Source: Flaviaestuariibacter flavus
GTDB taxonomy: Bacteria; Bacteroidota; Bacteroidia; Chitinophagales; Chitinophagaceae
Direction: 5' to 3'
DNA: 64,000 bases
Assembly: GCF_004337505.1 (NCBI RefSeq)
Contig: NZ_SJZI01000042.1
Coordinates: forward strand, 781,367-845,366
Shown: in pieces, positions 41,450-49,049 of the stretch
Layout of the letters: the number at the start of each line of letters is the position of its first letter
Numbering within the stretch: position 1 is the stretch's first letter
Program-made: the position numbers and the translations under genes
The notes under the pieces: model-generated
The model's input: only the letters and a program-made list of their open reading frames with translations
Database searches by the model: none
Told to the model about the DNA's origin: nothing

Positions 41450-41860
41450 ATGAAACTTCGTCTTCTCATGATGGTTGGATTCATTGCCGGTGGCAGCTAT
41501 GCAGCAAATGCTGCCAACACCACACCGGGTGCCGGTGACGAGAATGCCCGCAAGAGCGATGTCGCCGGCGGCGTATTTCATCATGAGTCGCACAAGCCCT
41601 TGTCGAACGTGACGGTCACCGCGTACAGCGCCAACAAAAAAGAAAAGGTAGTCACTACAACAGCTGCCGGCTCATTCTCTTTCGACGACCTGAAGCCCGG
41701 TACCTACACTTTTGTATTTGAAAAAGCAGGTTACCGCAAGGTGGTGCGCGAAAAGACCATCCAGCGCGTCGATCAGGCCTCGGAGCTCAACGTACTGCTT
41801 GAAGAACATTCTACCTACGACTTTACTCCCGGCCCGGCGCACTTTTTCGAATTCCAGTGA
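41450..41860 (+). CDS. Secreted carboxypeptidase-regulatory-like domain protein
   Basis: Exported protein of 136 residues. Signal peptide MKLRLLMMVGFIAGGSYAAN, then one CarboxypepD-reg/SdrD-B-like beta-sandwich: VAGGVFHHESHKPLSNVTVT, AAGSFSFDDLKPGTYTFVFE, KAGYRKVVREKTIQRVDQAS. Single-domain proteins of this type are common in Bacteroidota envelopes; function unknown. Start at the ATG directly before the signal sequence rather than the TTG 21 bases upstream. Confidence 0.72.
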   Translation: MKLRLLMMVGFIAGGSYAANAANTTPGAGDENARKSDVAGGVFHHESHKPLSNVTVTAYSANKKEKVVTTTAAGSFSFDDLKPGTYTFVFEKAGYRKVVREKTIQRVDQASELNVLLEEHSTYDFTPGPAHFFEFQ

Positions 41861-41863
41861 GAT

Positions 41864-41970
41864 CGTTAGCCGTTAGCCGTGAGCCGTCAGCCCGCAATGC
41901 GCGGTAAAGAAGAAAGGATGCCATCGGCATCCTTTCTTCGTAATCAGGCATCAGCGCTCACGGCTAACGA
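41864..41970. repeat. Inverted gttagccgtgagccg phrase repeat with terminator
   Basis: Left arm (41864-41895) cgttagccgttagccgtgag and more; right arm (41955-41970) cgctcacggctaacga. The right arm overlaps the end of the LigT-like gene and supplies its TAG stop. A relative of the phrase lies in the metG linker (18616). Confidence 0.65.
41909..41939. terminator. Bidirectional terminator
   Basis: Perfect 14-bp stem GAAGAAAGGATGCC / GGCATCCTTTCTTC with loop ATC between convergent genes. The core GGATGCC/GGCATCC resembles the terminator at 23473. Confidence 0.85.
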
Positions 41971-42518
41971 CGTGCATCGACGCTACCGAACGCTACCCGG
42001 TGCCACACATCCCACCCCTGCCCGTTGTGCTTCAGGATGCTGATATCGGTCGCCGTCCAGCACTCGTGGAATGACTGCTGCCCGAAATGTGCCCAGGCTG
42101 CGGCGAAGGCCGCTTTGTGCAGGTCGCGGGTGGCGATGGTAATATGCGGGTGAAAAGGGCGGCTCTCGATCTTGATGCCATATTGATCGCGCGGGCGAAA
42201 CCAATTGTCGCAGGAGCTCTTCAGGGCTTTCAGCGCTTCATCTGCCACTACGTCGATAAACAGCGTGCGGGGCCGGAAAGCCGAAAAGCCCGACGTGCAA
42301 ATCTCCAGGGACGGCTGCGTGGCAGCAAAGCTGTTCATGTCGGTGCGCAGGTCTTCTTCGAGCGAAGGGTTCATCCAGAAGGGAGGAAGCAGGGTGATGT
42401 GCGCGGGCGATTTGAGCCCGACCTTGCAGCCGTGCTGTTCCCGCATCCATTGCTTCATCGGGAGGATGCGGGCATCGAGTTCGGGAGGCAGCACCAGCGC
42501 TGCGTAATATATATGCAT
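41964..42518 (-). CDS. 2'-5' RNA ligase (LigT/2H phosphoesterase)-like protein
   Basis: Cytoplasmic protein of 184 residues. The two catalytic HxT motifs of the 2H family are present: LKSPAHITLLPPFW and RPFHPHITIATRDL. Members hydrolyse 2',3'-cyclic phosphates or ligate tRNA halves in vitro; the physiological substrate here is unknown. The N-terminus MHIYYAALVLPPELDARILP is typical. Its last codons (DARR-stop) run into a dispersed repeat that provides the stop codon. Confidence 0.85.
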   Translation of the reverse strand: MHIYYAALVLPPELDARILPMKQWMREQHGCKVGLKSPAHITLLPPFWMNPSLEEDLRTDMNSFAATQPSLEICTSGFSAFRPRTLFIDVVADEALKALKSSCDNWFRPRDQYGIKIESRPFHPHITIATRDLHKAAFAAAWAHFGQQSFHECWTATDISILKHNGQGWDVWHRVAFGSVDARR

Positions 42519-42524
42519 AAAAAA

Positions 42525-42549
42525 CGTCCCGCACCAAAGGTACGGGACG
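42525..42549 (-). terminator. Terminator of the coiled-coil gene
   Basis: On the minus strand CGTCCCGTACC-ttt-GGTGCGGGACG (one internal mismatch) followed by TTTTTT. It ends 6 bases before the LigT-like start codon, so it insulates the two genes. Confidence 0.8.
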
Positions 42550-42584
42550 AGGCTTCCGCCGGAACCGGCTCCATATCGGGATGC

Positions 42585-43262
42585 TCAGATGCGATCGTCG
42601 CCATTCTGGATGTTCAGGCCTTCGTCGGCGCTCTTCCTCCAGTTGAAGCGCTTGTGCTTGTCGAGGAAGTAGCGGTACTTGTTGTAGATTTCATCGGACT
42701 GCTTCTTGCCGTTGAGGTACAGCCCGCCGTCGCGGTGCTCGATCCTGTAGTTGTCTTTATCGATCAGTCCGTCTTTGATCAGGGTCTGCTCAAAAGCCTC
42801 GTATTCCTTCATCTCCGCGCGGGCCTTGACGATCTCGACCTTTGCCTTGTCGATCTCAACGCGGGCGCGTTTCATTTCTTCCTGCATGCGGGGCAGCTCG
42901 CTCTCGCGCACCCGGGCCATTTCGGTGCGTGCGCGGGCCATCTCGCGGCGGGTGGCAGCGAGTTCTTTCCGCGTGATGTGTTCATTGGCCGCCAGTTCCC
43001 GCTCAGCCCGGGCCATCTCGCGCTCGGCGCGGTCAATTTCCGCCCGCGGGGCCTCGGGTGCTGCCGGTGGCGTCGGCAGCTCGATATGGTTGAGCGACTT
43101 TTCTGCCCGATCCAGCTCGGCTTCAACGTCGTCGAAGTTGCGGACTTTCTTCTCGGTGCGGGGCGCGGCGGGTGCTTTCGGGGCCTTAGGTGCTTTCGGG
43201 GCATCCTGTGCAAAACTTCCCGTTGCGATTAATACAGCTAAAGCGAAGGCAAGGGTCTTCAT
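42585..43262 (-). CDS. Secreted coiled-coil protein
   Basis: Exported protein of 225 residues of unknown function. Signal MKTLAFALAVLIATGSFAQ, a Pro/Ala/Lys linker (DAPKAPKAPKAPAAPRTEKK), then a charged coiled coil of about 90 residues (AEIDRAEREMARAERELAAN, ARRTEMARVRESELPRMQEE-like heptads). The C-terminus folds differently: LIKDGLIDKDNYRIEHRDGG followed by LYLNGKKQSDEIYNKYRYFL. From memory, similar C-terminal segments occur in Bacteroidota M56/BlaR1 proteins. Three alternating TCGTA half-sites lie directly upstream, suggesting tight regulation. Confidence 0.65.
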   Translation of the reverse strand: MKTLAFALAVLIATGSFAQDAPKAPKAPKAPAAPRTEKKVRNFDDVEAELDRAEKSLNHIELPTPPAAPEAPRAEIDRAEREMARAERELAANEHITRKELAATRREMARARTEMARVRESELPRMQEEMKRARVEIDKAKVEIVKARAEMKEYEAFEQTLIKDGLIDKDNYRIEHRDGGLYLNGKKQSDEIYNKYRYFLDKHKRFNWRKSADEGLNIQNGDDRI

Positions 43263-43288
43263 AATAATGGTTTTGTTGACGAAATGTT

Positions 43289-43315
43289 TCGTACAATATT
43301 ACGACTGTTTTCGTA
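43289..43315. promoter_or_regulatory. Candidate operator with three half-sites at 11-bp steps
   Basis: TCGTA (43289), TACGA (43300) and TCGTA (43311), each separated by 6 bases, so centres repeat every 11 bp. The last two form TACGACTGTTTTCGTA, the same pattern as the site at 35057-35072. It lies 27 bases upstream of the coiled-coil gene. Confidence 0.6.
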
Positions 43316-43417
43316 ATAAGAAAACGCGGAATCCGGATTTGGAATTTTTTAACAGGCACGCGGAAAACGCGGAAACCACGGAAACAGGGAGGAACGCGCG
43401 AAGCGCATTCCTCCCTG

Positions 43418-43550
43418 TCATTGCGAGCGGAGCGAAGCAAACTCCCCGACCTTAAGACTGACCAAAGCTACCAAGAGCTTCAGTCGCAGAGTTTCCTGGC
43501 TCCGGACATCCTGCGTAATTGAGGAGTTTGCTTCGCTCCACTCGCAATGA
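43418..43550. repeat. 133-bp palindromic element, copy A
   Basis: Termini gtcattgcgagcggagcgaa and ttcgctccactcgcaatgac are inverted (about 29 bases with one difference). The interior, read on the minus strand, begins ctcctcaattacgcaggatg and matches the start of the interior of the copy at 47096. It is MITE-like in form but without a visible target duplication. An extra hairpin of 9-bp arms (AGGGAGGAA/TTCCTCCCT) precedes it at 43387-43417. Confidence 0.75.
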
Positions 43551-43553
43551 CGC

Positions 43554-43581
43554 CGAAGGCGTCGCGCAAGCGACGCCTTCG
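43554..43581 (-). terminator. Hairpin after the ABC permease gene
   Basis: 11-bp stem CGAAGGCGTCG / CGACGCCTTCG with loop CGCAAG. There is no strong T run on the minus strand, so termination is uncertain; it may only stabilise RNA. Confidence 0.45.
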
Positions 43582-43589
43582 TATAGAGG

Positions 43590-43621
43590 TAACATCTAAC
43601 ATCTAACATCAGACACCTGAC
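43590..43621. repeat. aacatctaacatctaacatcag phrase repeat
   Basis: Tandem heptamers taacatc/cagacat ending 2 bases before the ABC permease stop. The reverse complement (gatgtctgatg type) occurs at 15481 and inside metG at 18565. The 361-bp gap 43263-43623 thus holds an operator, a palindromic element, a hairpin and this repeat, but no gene. Confidence 0.6.
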
Positions 43622-43623
43622 AT

Positions 43624-44940
43624 TTACTTCCGGATCCACTTCACCATCTCCTTCCAGGTCGGCTTTTTGCCGTACAGCAGGATGCCGGTGCGGTAGATTC
43701 TTCCGGCAAACCAGGTAGTAAGGAGGAAGCCACCGATAAGGAGGAGCATCGAAAGTCCCAGCTGCCAGTAGGGAACCGTGGAGCCGACGCCGAAGGGAAT
43801 GCGCGACATCATTACGATGGGCGAAGTGAAGGGAATGAGGCTTGCCCAGGTAGCCAGCGGACTGCTGGGGTCGTTTATTGAGTTGACCATGATAATGATA
43901 CCAACGATGATCGGCATCGTGATGGGAATGGTCAGGCTTTGCACGTCCTGCGGGTCTTCGTTGACGGCGCTGCCGACGGCCGCGAAGAGCGCCGCGTAAA
44001 ACAGGTAGCCGCCGAGGAAGTAGAAAAGGAAACAACTGATGACCACCCCCCAGTTAATGGTTGCCATATGGGCCGTAATGGCGCGCATCGCTTCCATCGC
44101 CTCGCGGTTCTGGCCGCTCATCGGCATCCCACCTCCCTGCTGCATGCCTTCCGCAACTTCGGGCGACACCATCCCGGTCATGACGGTACCGATAACCGTC
44201 AGCAGCACGATCCACATCAGGAACTGCGTAAGGCCCACCGCGCCGATGCCCACGATCTTACCAAGCATCAGCTCGAAGGGGCGCACCGAGGAAACGATGA
44301 CTTCGGCAATGCGGTTCGTTTTTTCTTCCATCACGCCGCGCATCACCATCATGCCATATACAAACAGCATGATATAAATGAGAAAGGCGGTTATGTAGCC
44401 GATGCCGCTCTGCACGTTGAAAGAGCCCTGGTTGGCCTGGCCGATGTCTTCGCGCTTCACCTGGTCGACCGTTACTTTTTCAGCTACCTTCTTGATGGAG
44501 TCGATGCGGGCCGGGTCTACCTTCAGCTGCTCGGAGATCATATTGTTCTCCATGGTGCGGGTGATGTCGTTTTCGATACGGTCGTTGGCAAAGCGGCTCA
44601 GGCTGTTTTCCGAAATCACCTTGAAGTGATCGGTGTTGTTGATACCCACGCGCGGAGCCAGCAGCAGTGCCGTGTAGCCTTTCTTTACATAGTTGCCGGT
44701 ATCGGCGCCGGGCTCGAAGCCGTAGGTAACCATCTTGCCGGACTCGAGTCCTTTCTTCAGTACGGAGTTCGGGTCGACGACGGCCACTTTTTCATTGCGC
44801 ACGTTCTTCATGGTGAAGAAGGTCGTGGTGCCGATCAGCAGCACGAAAACGAGGGGCGTGAGCAGTGTAGAGAGAATAAACGATTTCTTGCGTACCCGGG
44901 TAAGGTATTCGCGCTTTATGATGATGGCGATCTTGTTCAT
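43624..44940 (-). CDS. ABC transporter permease (NatB/ABC-2 type)
   Basis: Inner-membrane permease of 438 residues. N-terminal MNKIAIIIKREYLTRVRKKS and helix FILSTLLTPLVFVLLIGTTT, a periplasmic domain of about 150 residues, then five or six helices (YITAFLIYIMLFVYGMMVMR, LTIPITMPIIVGIIIMVNSI). GVMEEKTNRIAEVIVSSVRP is a hallmark of NatB-like sodium/antibiotic exporters. It starts 9 bases after the ATPase stop and forms one transporter with it. Substrate unknown. Confidence 0.88.
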   Translation of the reverse strand: MNKIAIIIKREYLTRVRKKSFILSTLLTPLVFVLLIGTTTFFTMKNVRNEKVAVVDPNSVLKKGLESGKMVTYGFEPGADTGNYVKKGYTALLLAPRVGINNTDHFKVISENSLSRFANDRIENDITRTMENNMISEQLKVDPARIDSIKKVAEKVTVDQVKREDIGQANQGSFNVQSGIGYITAFLIYIMLFVYGMMVMRGVMEEKTNRIAEVIVSSVRPFELMLGKIVGIGAVGLTQFLMWIVLLTVIGTVMTGMVSPEVAEGMQQGGGMPMSGQNREAMEAMRAITAHMATINWGVVISCFLFYFLGGYLFYAALFAAVGSAVNEDPQDVQSLTIPITMPIIVGIIIMVNSINDPSSPLATWASLIPFTSPIVMMSRIPFGVGSTVPYWQLGLSMLLLIGGFLLTTWFAGRIYRTGILLYGKKPTWKEMVKWIRK

Positions 44941-44949
44941 GGTTTTGGT

Positions 44950-45885
44950 TTATGCGTTGAAGGCCTGGAACTGACGGGCGGCAGGCGTGCCTTCCACCAG
45001 GCGGATAAAGATGTCGTTGAGCGAAGGCAGCAGCTCGTTGAAGGAGCGTATCGTGCAGCCCTGCTGCATGAAGAACTGCAGCACGGTGTTGGGTGATGCG
45101 TCTTCATCCATCCGCACGGTGAGGATCGGCTCGCGCGGCACGGCGCCTACAACGGCGAAGCCGGGTCCTTCGAGGATAGAAGGCAGGCTTTCAAAGCCGA
45201 TCTGGAAGAGATTTTCTTTGAAGTGTTGCTTTACCTCCCTGATACTGCCGTCAAGGATCTTGCGGCCCTGGTTGACCAGGATGATGTTGTTACAGATTTC
45301 TTCCACCTGCTCCATACGGTGGGTGCTGAAGATCACCGTGGCGCCGTCCTGTGCCAGGCGGAAGATCTCTTCCTTGATCACGTTGCTGTTTACGGGGTCG
45401 AGGCCGCTGAAGGGTTCGTCGAGGATGATGAGGCGCGGCTTGTGGGCGATGGTGGTGACGAACTGCAGCTTCTGCGACATGCCTTTCGACAGGTCTTCCA
45501 CTTTTTTATTCCACCAGCTTTGCATCTCCAGGCGCTCAAACCACTCGCGGGTGTGCTTGTAAGCCGCGTCGGAGCTGAGGCCGCGGAGGCGCGCCAGGTA
45601 GATCGCCTGCTCGCCTACTTTCATCTTTTTATAAAGTCCGCGCTCCTCGGGCATATAGCCGATGCGGGCGATGTCGCGGATGGGATCGAAGGGCTTGCCT
45701 TCGAAGATCACCTCGCCGTGGTCGGGAAGGATGATGCCGGTGATCATGCGGATGAGGGTGGTCTTACCGGCACCGTTGGGGCCAAGCAGTCCGAAGATGC
45801 TGCCCGCTTCCACGGAGAAGGAGATGTCGTCGACCGCCTTCTGGGTGGCATAGTGCTTTACGAGGTGACGCAATTCGAGGATCAT
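44950..45885 (-). CDS. ABC transporter ATP-binding protein (NatA type)
   Basis: ATPase of 311 residues. Walker A LLGPNGAGKTTLIRMI, signature DLSKGMSQKLQFVTTI (a variant LSKGM), Walker B RLIILDEPFSGLDPVNSNVI and switch His in VIFSTHRMEQVEEI are all present. The C-terminal 90 residues are an extra domain as in NatA-type proteins. Start at MILELRHLVKHYATQ (45885); the longer in-frame upstream sequence overlaps the divergent promoter region. Works with the permease gene just downstream. Confidence 0.92.
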   Translation of the reverse strand: MILELRHLVKHYATQKAVDDISFSVEAGSIFGLLGPNGAGKTTLIRMITGIILPDHGEVIFEGKPFDPIRDIARIGYMPEERGLYKKMKVGEQAIYLARLRGLSSDAAYKHTREWFERLEMQSWWNKKVEDLSKGMSQKLQFVTTIAHKPRLIILDEPFSGLDPVNSNVIKEEIFRLAQDGATVIFSTHRMEQVEEICNNIILVNQGRKILDGSIREVKQHFKENLFQIGFESLPSILEGPGFAVVGAVPREPILTVRMDEDASPNTVLQFFMQQGCTIRSFNELLPSLNDIFIRLVEGTPAARQFQAFNA

Positions 45886-46035
45886 AGCAGGTTGAAGTTT
45901 TAGAGGATGTGAAACTACCCTTAAGTTAAGGCCTCGTGTAAAAATTTTGACAAAAGCCGGGTTCGGGAGGACGAAATGGGCCCGCCCGCTTGGGCATCCC
46001 GCCGGAATGGAAGAACTTCGCGCCAAACTTTCTTC

Positions 46036-47040
46036 ATGAAATCTACCCGCCTTTTCGGCTTACTCGCGCTGGCAGTTGTCGCCCTCAGCAGCTGGGGCTT
46101 CCTGGTGCACCGCACCACCACGCAGCTTGCCGTTTACCAGCTTCCCGAAAACCTGCAATACTTTTTCCACGAAAACCTCGATTACCTGGTGCGTTATTCG
46201 GTGCGTCCCGATCAGCGCCGCAACAGCGATCCGACGGAGGGCCCCAAGCACTTTATCGATATCGAGCGTTTTGGAGCCGATGCGATCAACACGATGCCGC
46301 ACGACTGGAAGGGCGCCGTGGCGAAGTACGGCGAAGACAGTCTGAAGAAGAACGGCATTGTGCCCTATTGGGTCATCGACCAGAAGAACAAGCTTACGGA
46401 GGCTTTCCGTAACGGCAACCGCGACAGCATTCTTTACTATGCGGCCGACCTGGCGCACTATATCGAAGACGCCCATGTTCCCCTTCATACCACCGAGAAC
46501 CACGACGGGCAGCTGAGCGGACAGAAAGGCATGCATTCGCTCTGGGAAAGCACCATCCCGGAGATCGAGCTCGCCAACTATAACCTTTACGAAGAGCACA
46601 AGGCGACCTATATCAAAAAGCCGGAAGAAGCGATCTGGAAAGCGGTGCGTGAATCAAATGCCCTGCTTCCGCAGATGTTCTCACTGGAGAAGGAAGTGAC
46701 GAAAGAGTTCACCGACTCCACGAAGTACCGCGTACAGATGCGGAACGGCCGCGAGTCGCGCAGCTATTCTTCTGCATTTGCAAAGGCGTATGCCGCACGA
46801 CTGGGCAACAGCATCAACACCCAGTTGCTGAAAAGCGCGCACCTCGTTTCCGATTTCTGGTACACGGCGTGGGTGGATGCCGGCAAGCCTTCACTGGAAG
46901 GTTTGATGAAGGCGCCCCATTCGGCAGAGCAGCGTGCTGCCTGGGCAAAGGAGCTGATCTCTTACAAAACCGGCCAGCTGCTGAAGGATGGACTGTTGCG
47001 CGCACGGCAGAACCAGAAAGAAGGCGGAAGTGGTGACTGA
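46036..47040 (+). CDS. Zinc-dependent phospholipase C / S1-P1 nuclease-like protein
   Basis: Exported enzyme of 334 residues. Signal peptide STRLFGLLALAVVALSSWGF; cleavage before the Trp would expose the N-terminal Trp that ligates zinc in this superfamily. Other zinc ligands can be seen: LVHRTTTQLAVYQL, GPKHFIDIE, LAHYIEDAHVPLHTTENHDG and GMHSLWES. The pattern fits PF00882-type zinc phospholipase C proteins of Bacteroidota; nuclease activity is possible. Start at the ATG at 46036. It is divergent from the ABC transporter. Confidence 0.82.
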   Translation: MKSTRLFGLLALAVVALSSWGFLVHRTTTQLAVYQLPENLQYFFHENLDYLVRYSVRPDQRRNSDPTEGPKHFIDIERFGADAINTMPHDWKGAVAKYGEDSLKKNGIVPYWVIDQKNKLTEAFRNGNRDSILYYAADLAHYIEDAHVPLHTTENHDGQLSGQKGMHSLWESTIPEIELANYNLYEEHKATYIKKPEEAIWKAVRESNALLPQMFSLEKEVTKEFTDSTKYRVQMRNGRESRSYSSAFAKAYAARLGNSINTQLLKSAHLVSDFWYTAWVDAGKPSLEGLMKAPHSAEQRAAWAKELISYKTGQLLKDGLLRARQNQKEGGSGD

Positions 47041-47062
47041 TTGATTTTAGTTTTAGCTTGAT

Positions 47063-47097
47063 ACGACAAAAGCCTCGCAGAGCGAGGCTTTTGTCGT
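47063..47097. terminator. Terminator after the phospholipase-like gene
   Basis: Perfect 16-bp stem ACGACAAAAGCCTCGC / GCGAGGCTTTTGTCGT with loop AGA. It runs directly into the palindromic element at 47096. Confidence 0.85.
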
Positions 47098-47229
47098 CAT
47101 TGCGAGCGCAGCGAAGCAACCTCCTAAGTTACGCAGGGTGTTCGAAAAGGAAAGCGTTTACAAGGCGAGTCTCTTACTGCTGCGTTCCGTCTTCAGGTGG
47201 GGAGTTTGCTTCGCTGCGCTCGCAATGAC
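47096..47229. repeat. 134-bp palindromic element, copy B
   Basis: Termini gtcattgcgagcgcagcgaa and ttcgctgcgctcgcaatgac are perfect 24-base inverted repeats. The interior begins ctcctaagttacgcagggtg, matching the minus-strand interior of copy A (43418-43550). It lies directly after a terminator, as does the element at 18057. Confidence 0.75.
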
Positions 47230-47268
47230 AGCTACGCTGTCGCTTCGCTACTTACCAGCGGCTTCACA

Positions 47269-47310
47269 AACCAACCCCAGAACCTTAGAACCCCAAAACC
47301 TCAGAACCTT
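47269..47310. repeat. aaccccagaaccttagaacc phrase repeat
   Basis: Inverse-sense relative of the repeat at 28312-28391. It ends exactly at the stop codon of the FAD dehydrogenase gene (47311). Confidence 0.55.
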
Positions 47311-48870
47311 CTACGCCAAAACCGCCGCTATCTGCGTCGCCACCCGCTCTCCGTCCATCGCGGCGCTAACGATGCCGCCCGCATAGCCGGCGCCCTCGGC
47401 GCAGGGGTAGAGGTTGCTTGCCTGGGGATGGGCCAGCGTGTCGTTGTCGCGCGGGATGCGCACCGGTGAAGAGGTGCGCGATTCGGTAGCGACCACCACG
47501 GCGTCGTTGGTGAGATAGCCGCGGATCTTGCGACCGAACTCTTTAAAGGCCTGCTGCAGCGAGGCATGAACGAAGCCCGGAAGCACCGAGCGCAGGTCAA
47601 CGGAATGAATGCCGGGCAGGTAACTGCAGTCGGGCAGGGCAGGGGAGTGGATGCCCTTGGTGAAATCCACCAGGCGCTGCGCCGGCGCTACGAGCTTTCC
47701 GCCTCCGGCTGCAAAAGCCTTTTGTTCCACCTCGCTCTGAAAGCCGACGCCGGCCAGCGGTCCCATCTTGCTGTAGGCCTGGATATCGGCTTCGGTGATG
47801 TTTACTACGATCCCGCTGTTGGCGTAGGGGTTGTTTCGTTTAGACGGCGACCAGCCGTTAACCACCACCTCGCCGGGCGCCGTGGCGGCGGGGGCGATGA
47901 TGCCGCCCGGGCACATGCAAAACGAGAAAACCCCACGGCCTTCCACTTGCTGCACGAGGCTGTAAGCCGCCGGCGGCAGCCATTCAGGACGGATATCGCA
48001 GTGGTACTGTCCCTGGTCGATGAGTGATTGCGGGTGCTCGATGCGCACGCCGAGGGCAAATGGTTTGAATTCGATTTGCAGCCCTTTTTGCTGCAGCAGC
48101 GAAAAGATATCGCGCGCGGAGTGGCCCGTTGCCAGCAGCACCGCGTCGGCAGGCAGCGTGTCGCCGTCGGCGGTGTGCACTTCGGTAACGCGGTCTTTTT
48201 CTATTTTGAAACCGGTGAGTTTTTTTTCAAACAGCACCTGTCCGCCGCGGGCGATGATGGCATCGCGGATGGCGGTGATGATGTGCGGCAGCTTGTTGGT
48301 GCCGATATGCGGGTGCGCCTCGTAGCGGATGCGGTCGTCGGCGCCGTACTGCACCAGCAGGTCGAGGATGCGCTGCACGTCGCCGCGCTTGGTGCTGCGG
48401 GTGTAGAGCTTGCCGTCGCTATAGGTGCCGGCGCCGCCTTCGCCGAAGCAATAGTTGCTTTCGGGGTTCACGACGCCTTCCTTGTTCATCGCCGCCAGGT
48501 CGCGGCGGCGGGCGCGTACGTCCTTGCCCCGCTCGAGCACGATGGGACGGATGCCGAGCTCCATAAGACGCAGGGCGGCGAAAAGGCCGGCCGGGCCCGC
48601 GCCCACTACGATCACCTGCTTCGGTGCTTTCGAAACGTCGGGAAGTTCCAGTTGAAAGGGTGTCAGCGGAACAAAGGGTTCATCGATAAATACCAGCGCC
48701 CTGATCTGGAGCCAGGCCTGGCGGCCGCGGGCGTCGAGCGACTGGCGGAGGCGCTGTACGCCGCTTACCTGGTCGGGTTTGAGTGCAAGTGCTTCCGCAG
48801 CATGGCGGCGCACCGACGTTTCATCGGCCGCCTCGGAAGGGCGGATGCGGAGGAGGATCTCTTTGGGCAT
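47311..48870 (-). CDS. FAD-dependent dehydrogenase (COG2509-like)
   Basis: Flavoprotein of 519 residues. After an N-terminal region of about 80 residues comes the dinucleotide fold QVIVVGAGPAGLFAALRLME with LERGKDVRARRRDL, then NYCFGEGGAGTYSDGKLYTR, typical of this uncharacterised family. A second nucleotide motif near the C-terminus is LYPCAEGAGYAGGIVSAAMD. FSFCMCPGGIIAPAAT contains a Cys pair. Substrate and partner are unknown; the family is widespread and soluble. A phrase repeat abuts its stop codon. Confidence 0.85.
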   Translation of the reverse strand: MPKEILLRIRPSEAADETSVRRHAAEALALKPDQVSGVQRLRQSLDARGRQAWLQIRALVFIDEPFVPLTPFQLELPDVSKAPKQVIVVGAGPAGLFAALRLMELGIRPIVLERGKDVRARRRDLAAMNKEGVVNPESNYCFGEGGAGTYSDGKLYTRSTKRGDVQRILDLLVQYGADDRIRYEAHPHIGTNKLPHIITAIRDAIIARGGQVLFEKKLTGFKIEKDRVTEVHTADGDTLPADAVLLATGHSARDIFSLLQQKGLQIEFKPFALGVRIEHPQSLIDQGQYHCDIRPEWLPPAAYSLVQQVEGRGVFSFCMCPGGIIAPAATAPGEVVVNGWSPSKRNNPYANSGIVVNITEADIQAYSKMGPLAGVGFQSEVEQKAFAAGGGKLVAPAQRLVDFTKGIHSPALPDCSYLPGIHSVDLRSVLPGFVHASLQQAFKEFGRKIRGYLTNDAVVVATESRTSSPVRIPRDNDTLAHPQASNLYPCAEGAGYAGGIVSAAMDGERVATQIAAVLA

Positions 48871-49049
48871 AGGTCAGGTTTTTATCCTGAAAAATTGTTG
48901 CTGCAAAGTTGCGGTTTTCCGGCCAGCCGGAGCTACCAGGCCCTGTTAAAACCGCCGGCAGCAGCAATGGTGCCGGAAGCAGCGAAAACAACACTTTATT
49001 ATGTTGAAAACTTGTGTACTTTGACCCCGCAAGTTTCCCTTTTTACCCC

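Noticed and set aside
47138..47386. 82-codon plus-strand frame beginning MFEKESVYKASLL
   Set aside because: It lies within palindromic element B and the following phrase repeat, and has no counterpart frame in copy A; most likely chance.
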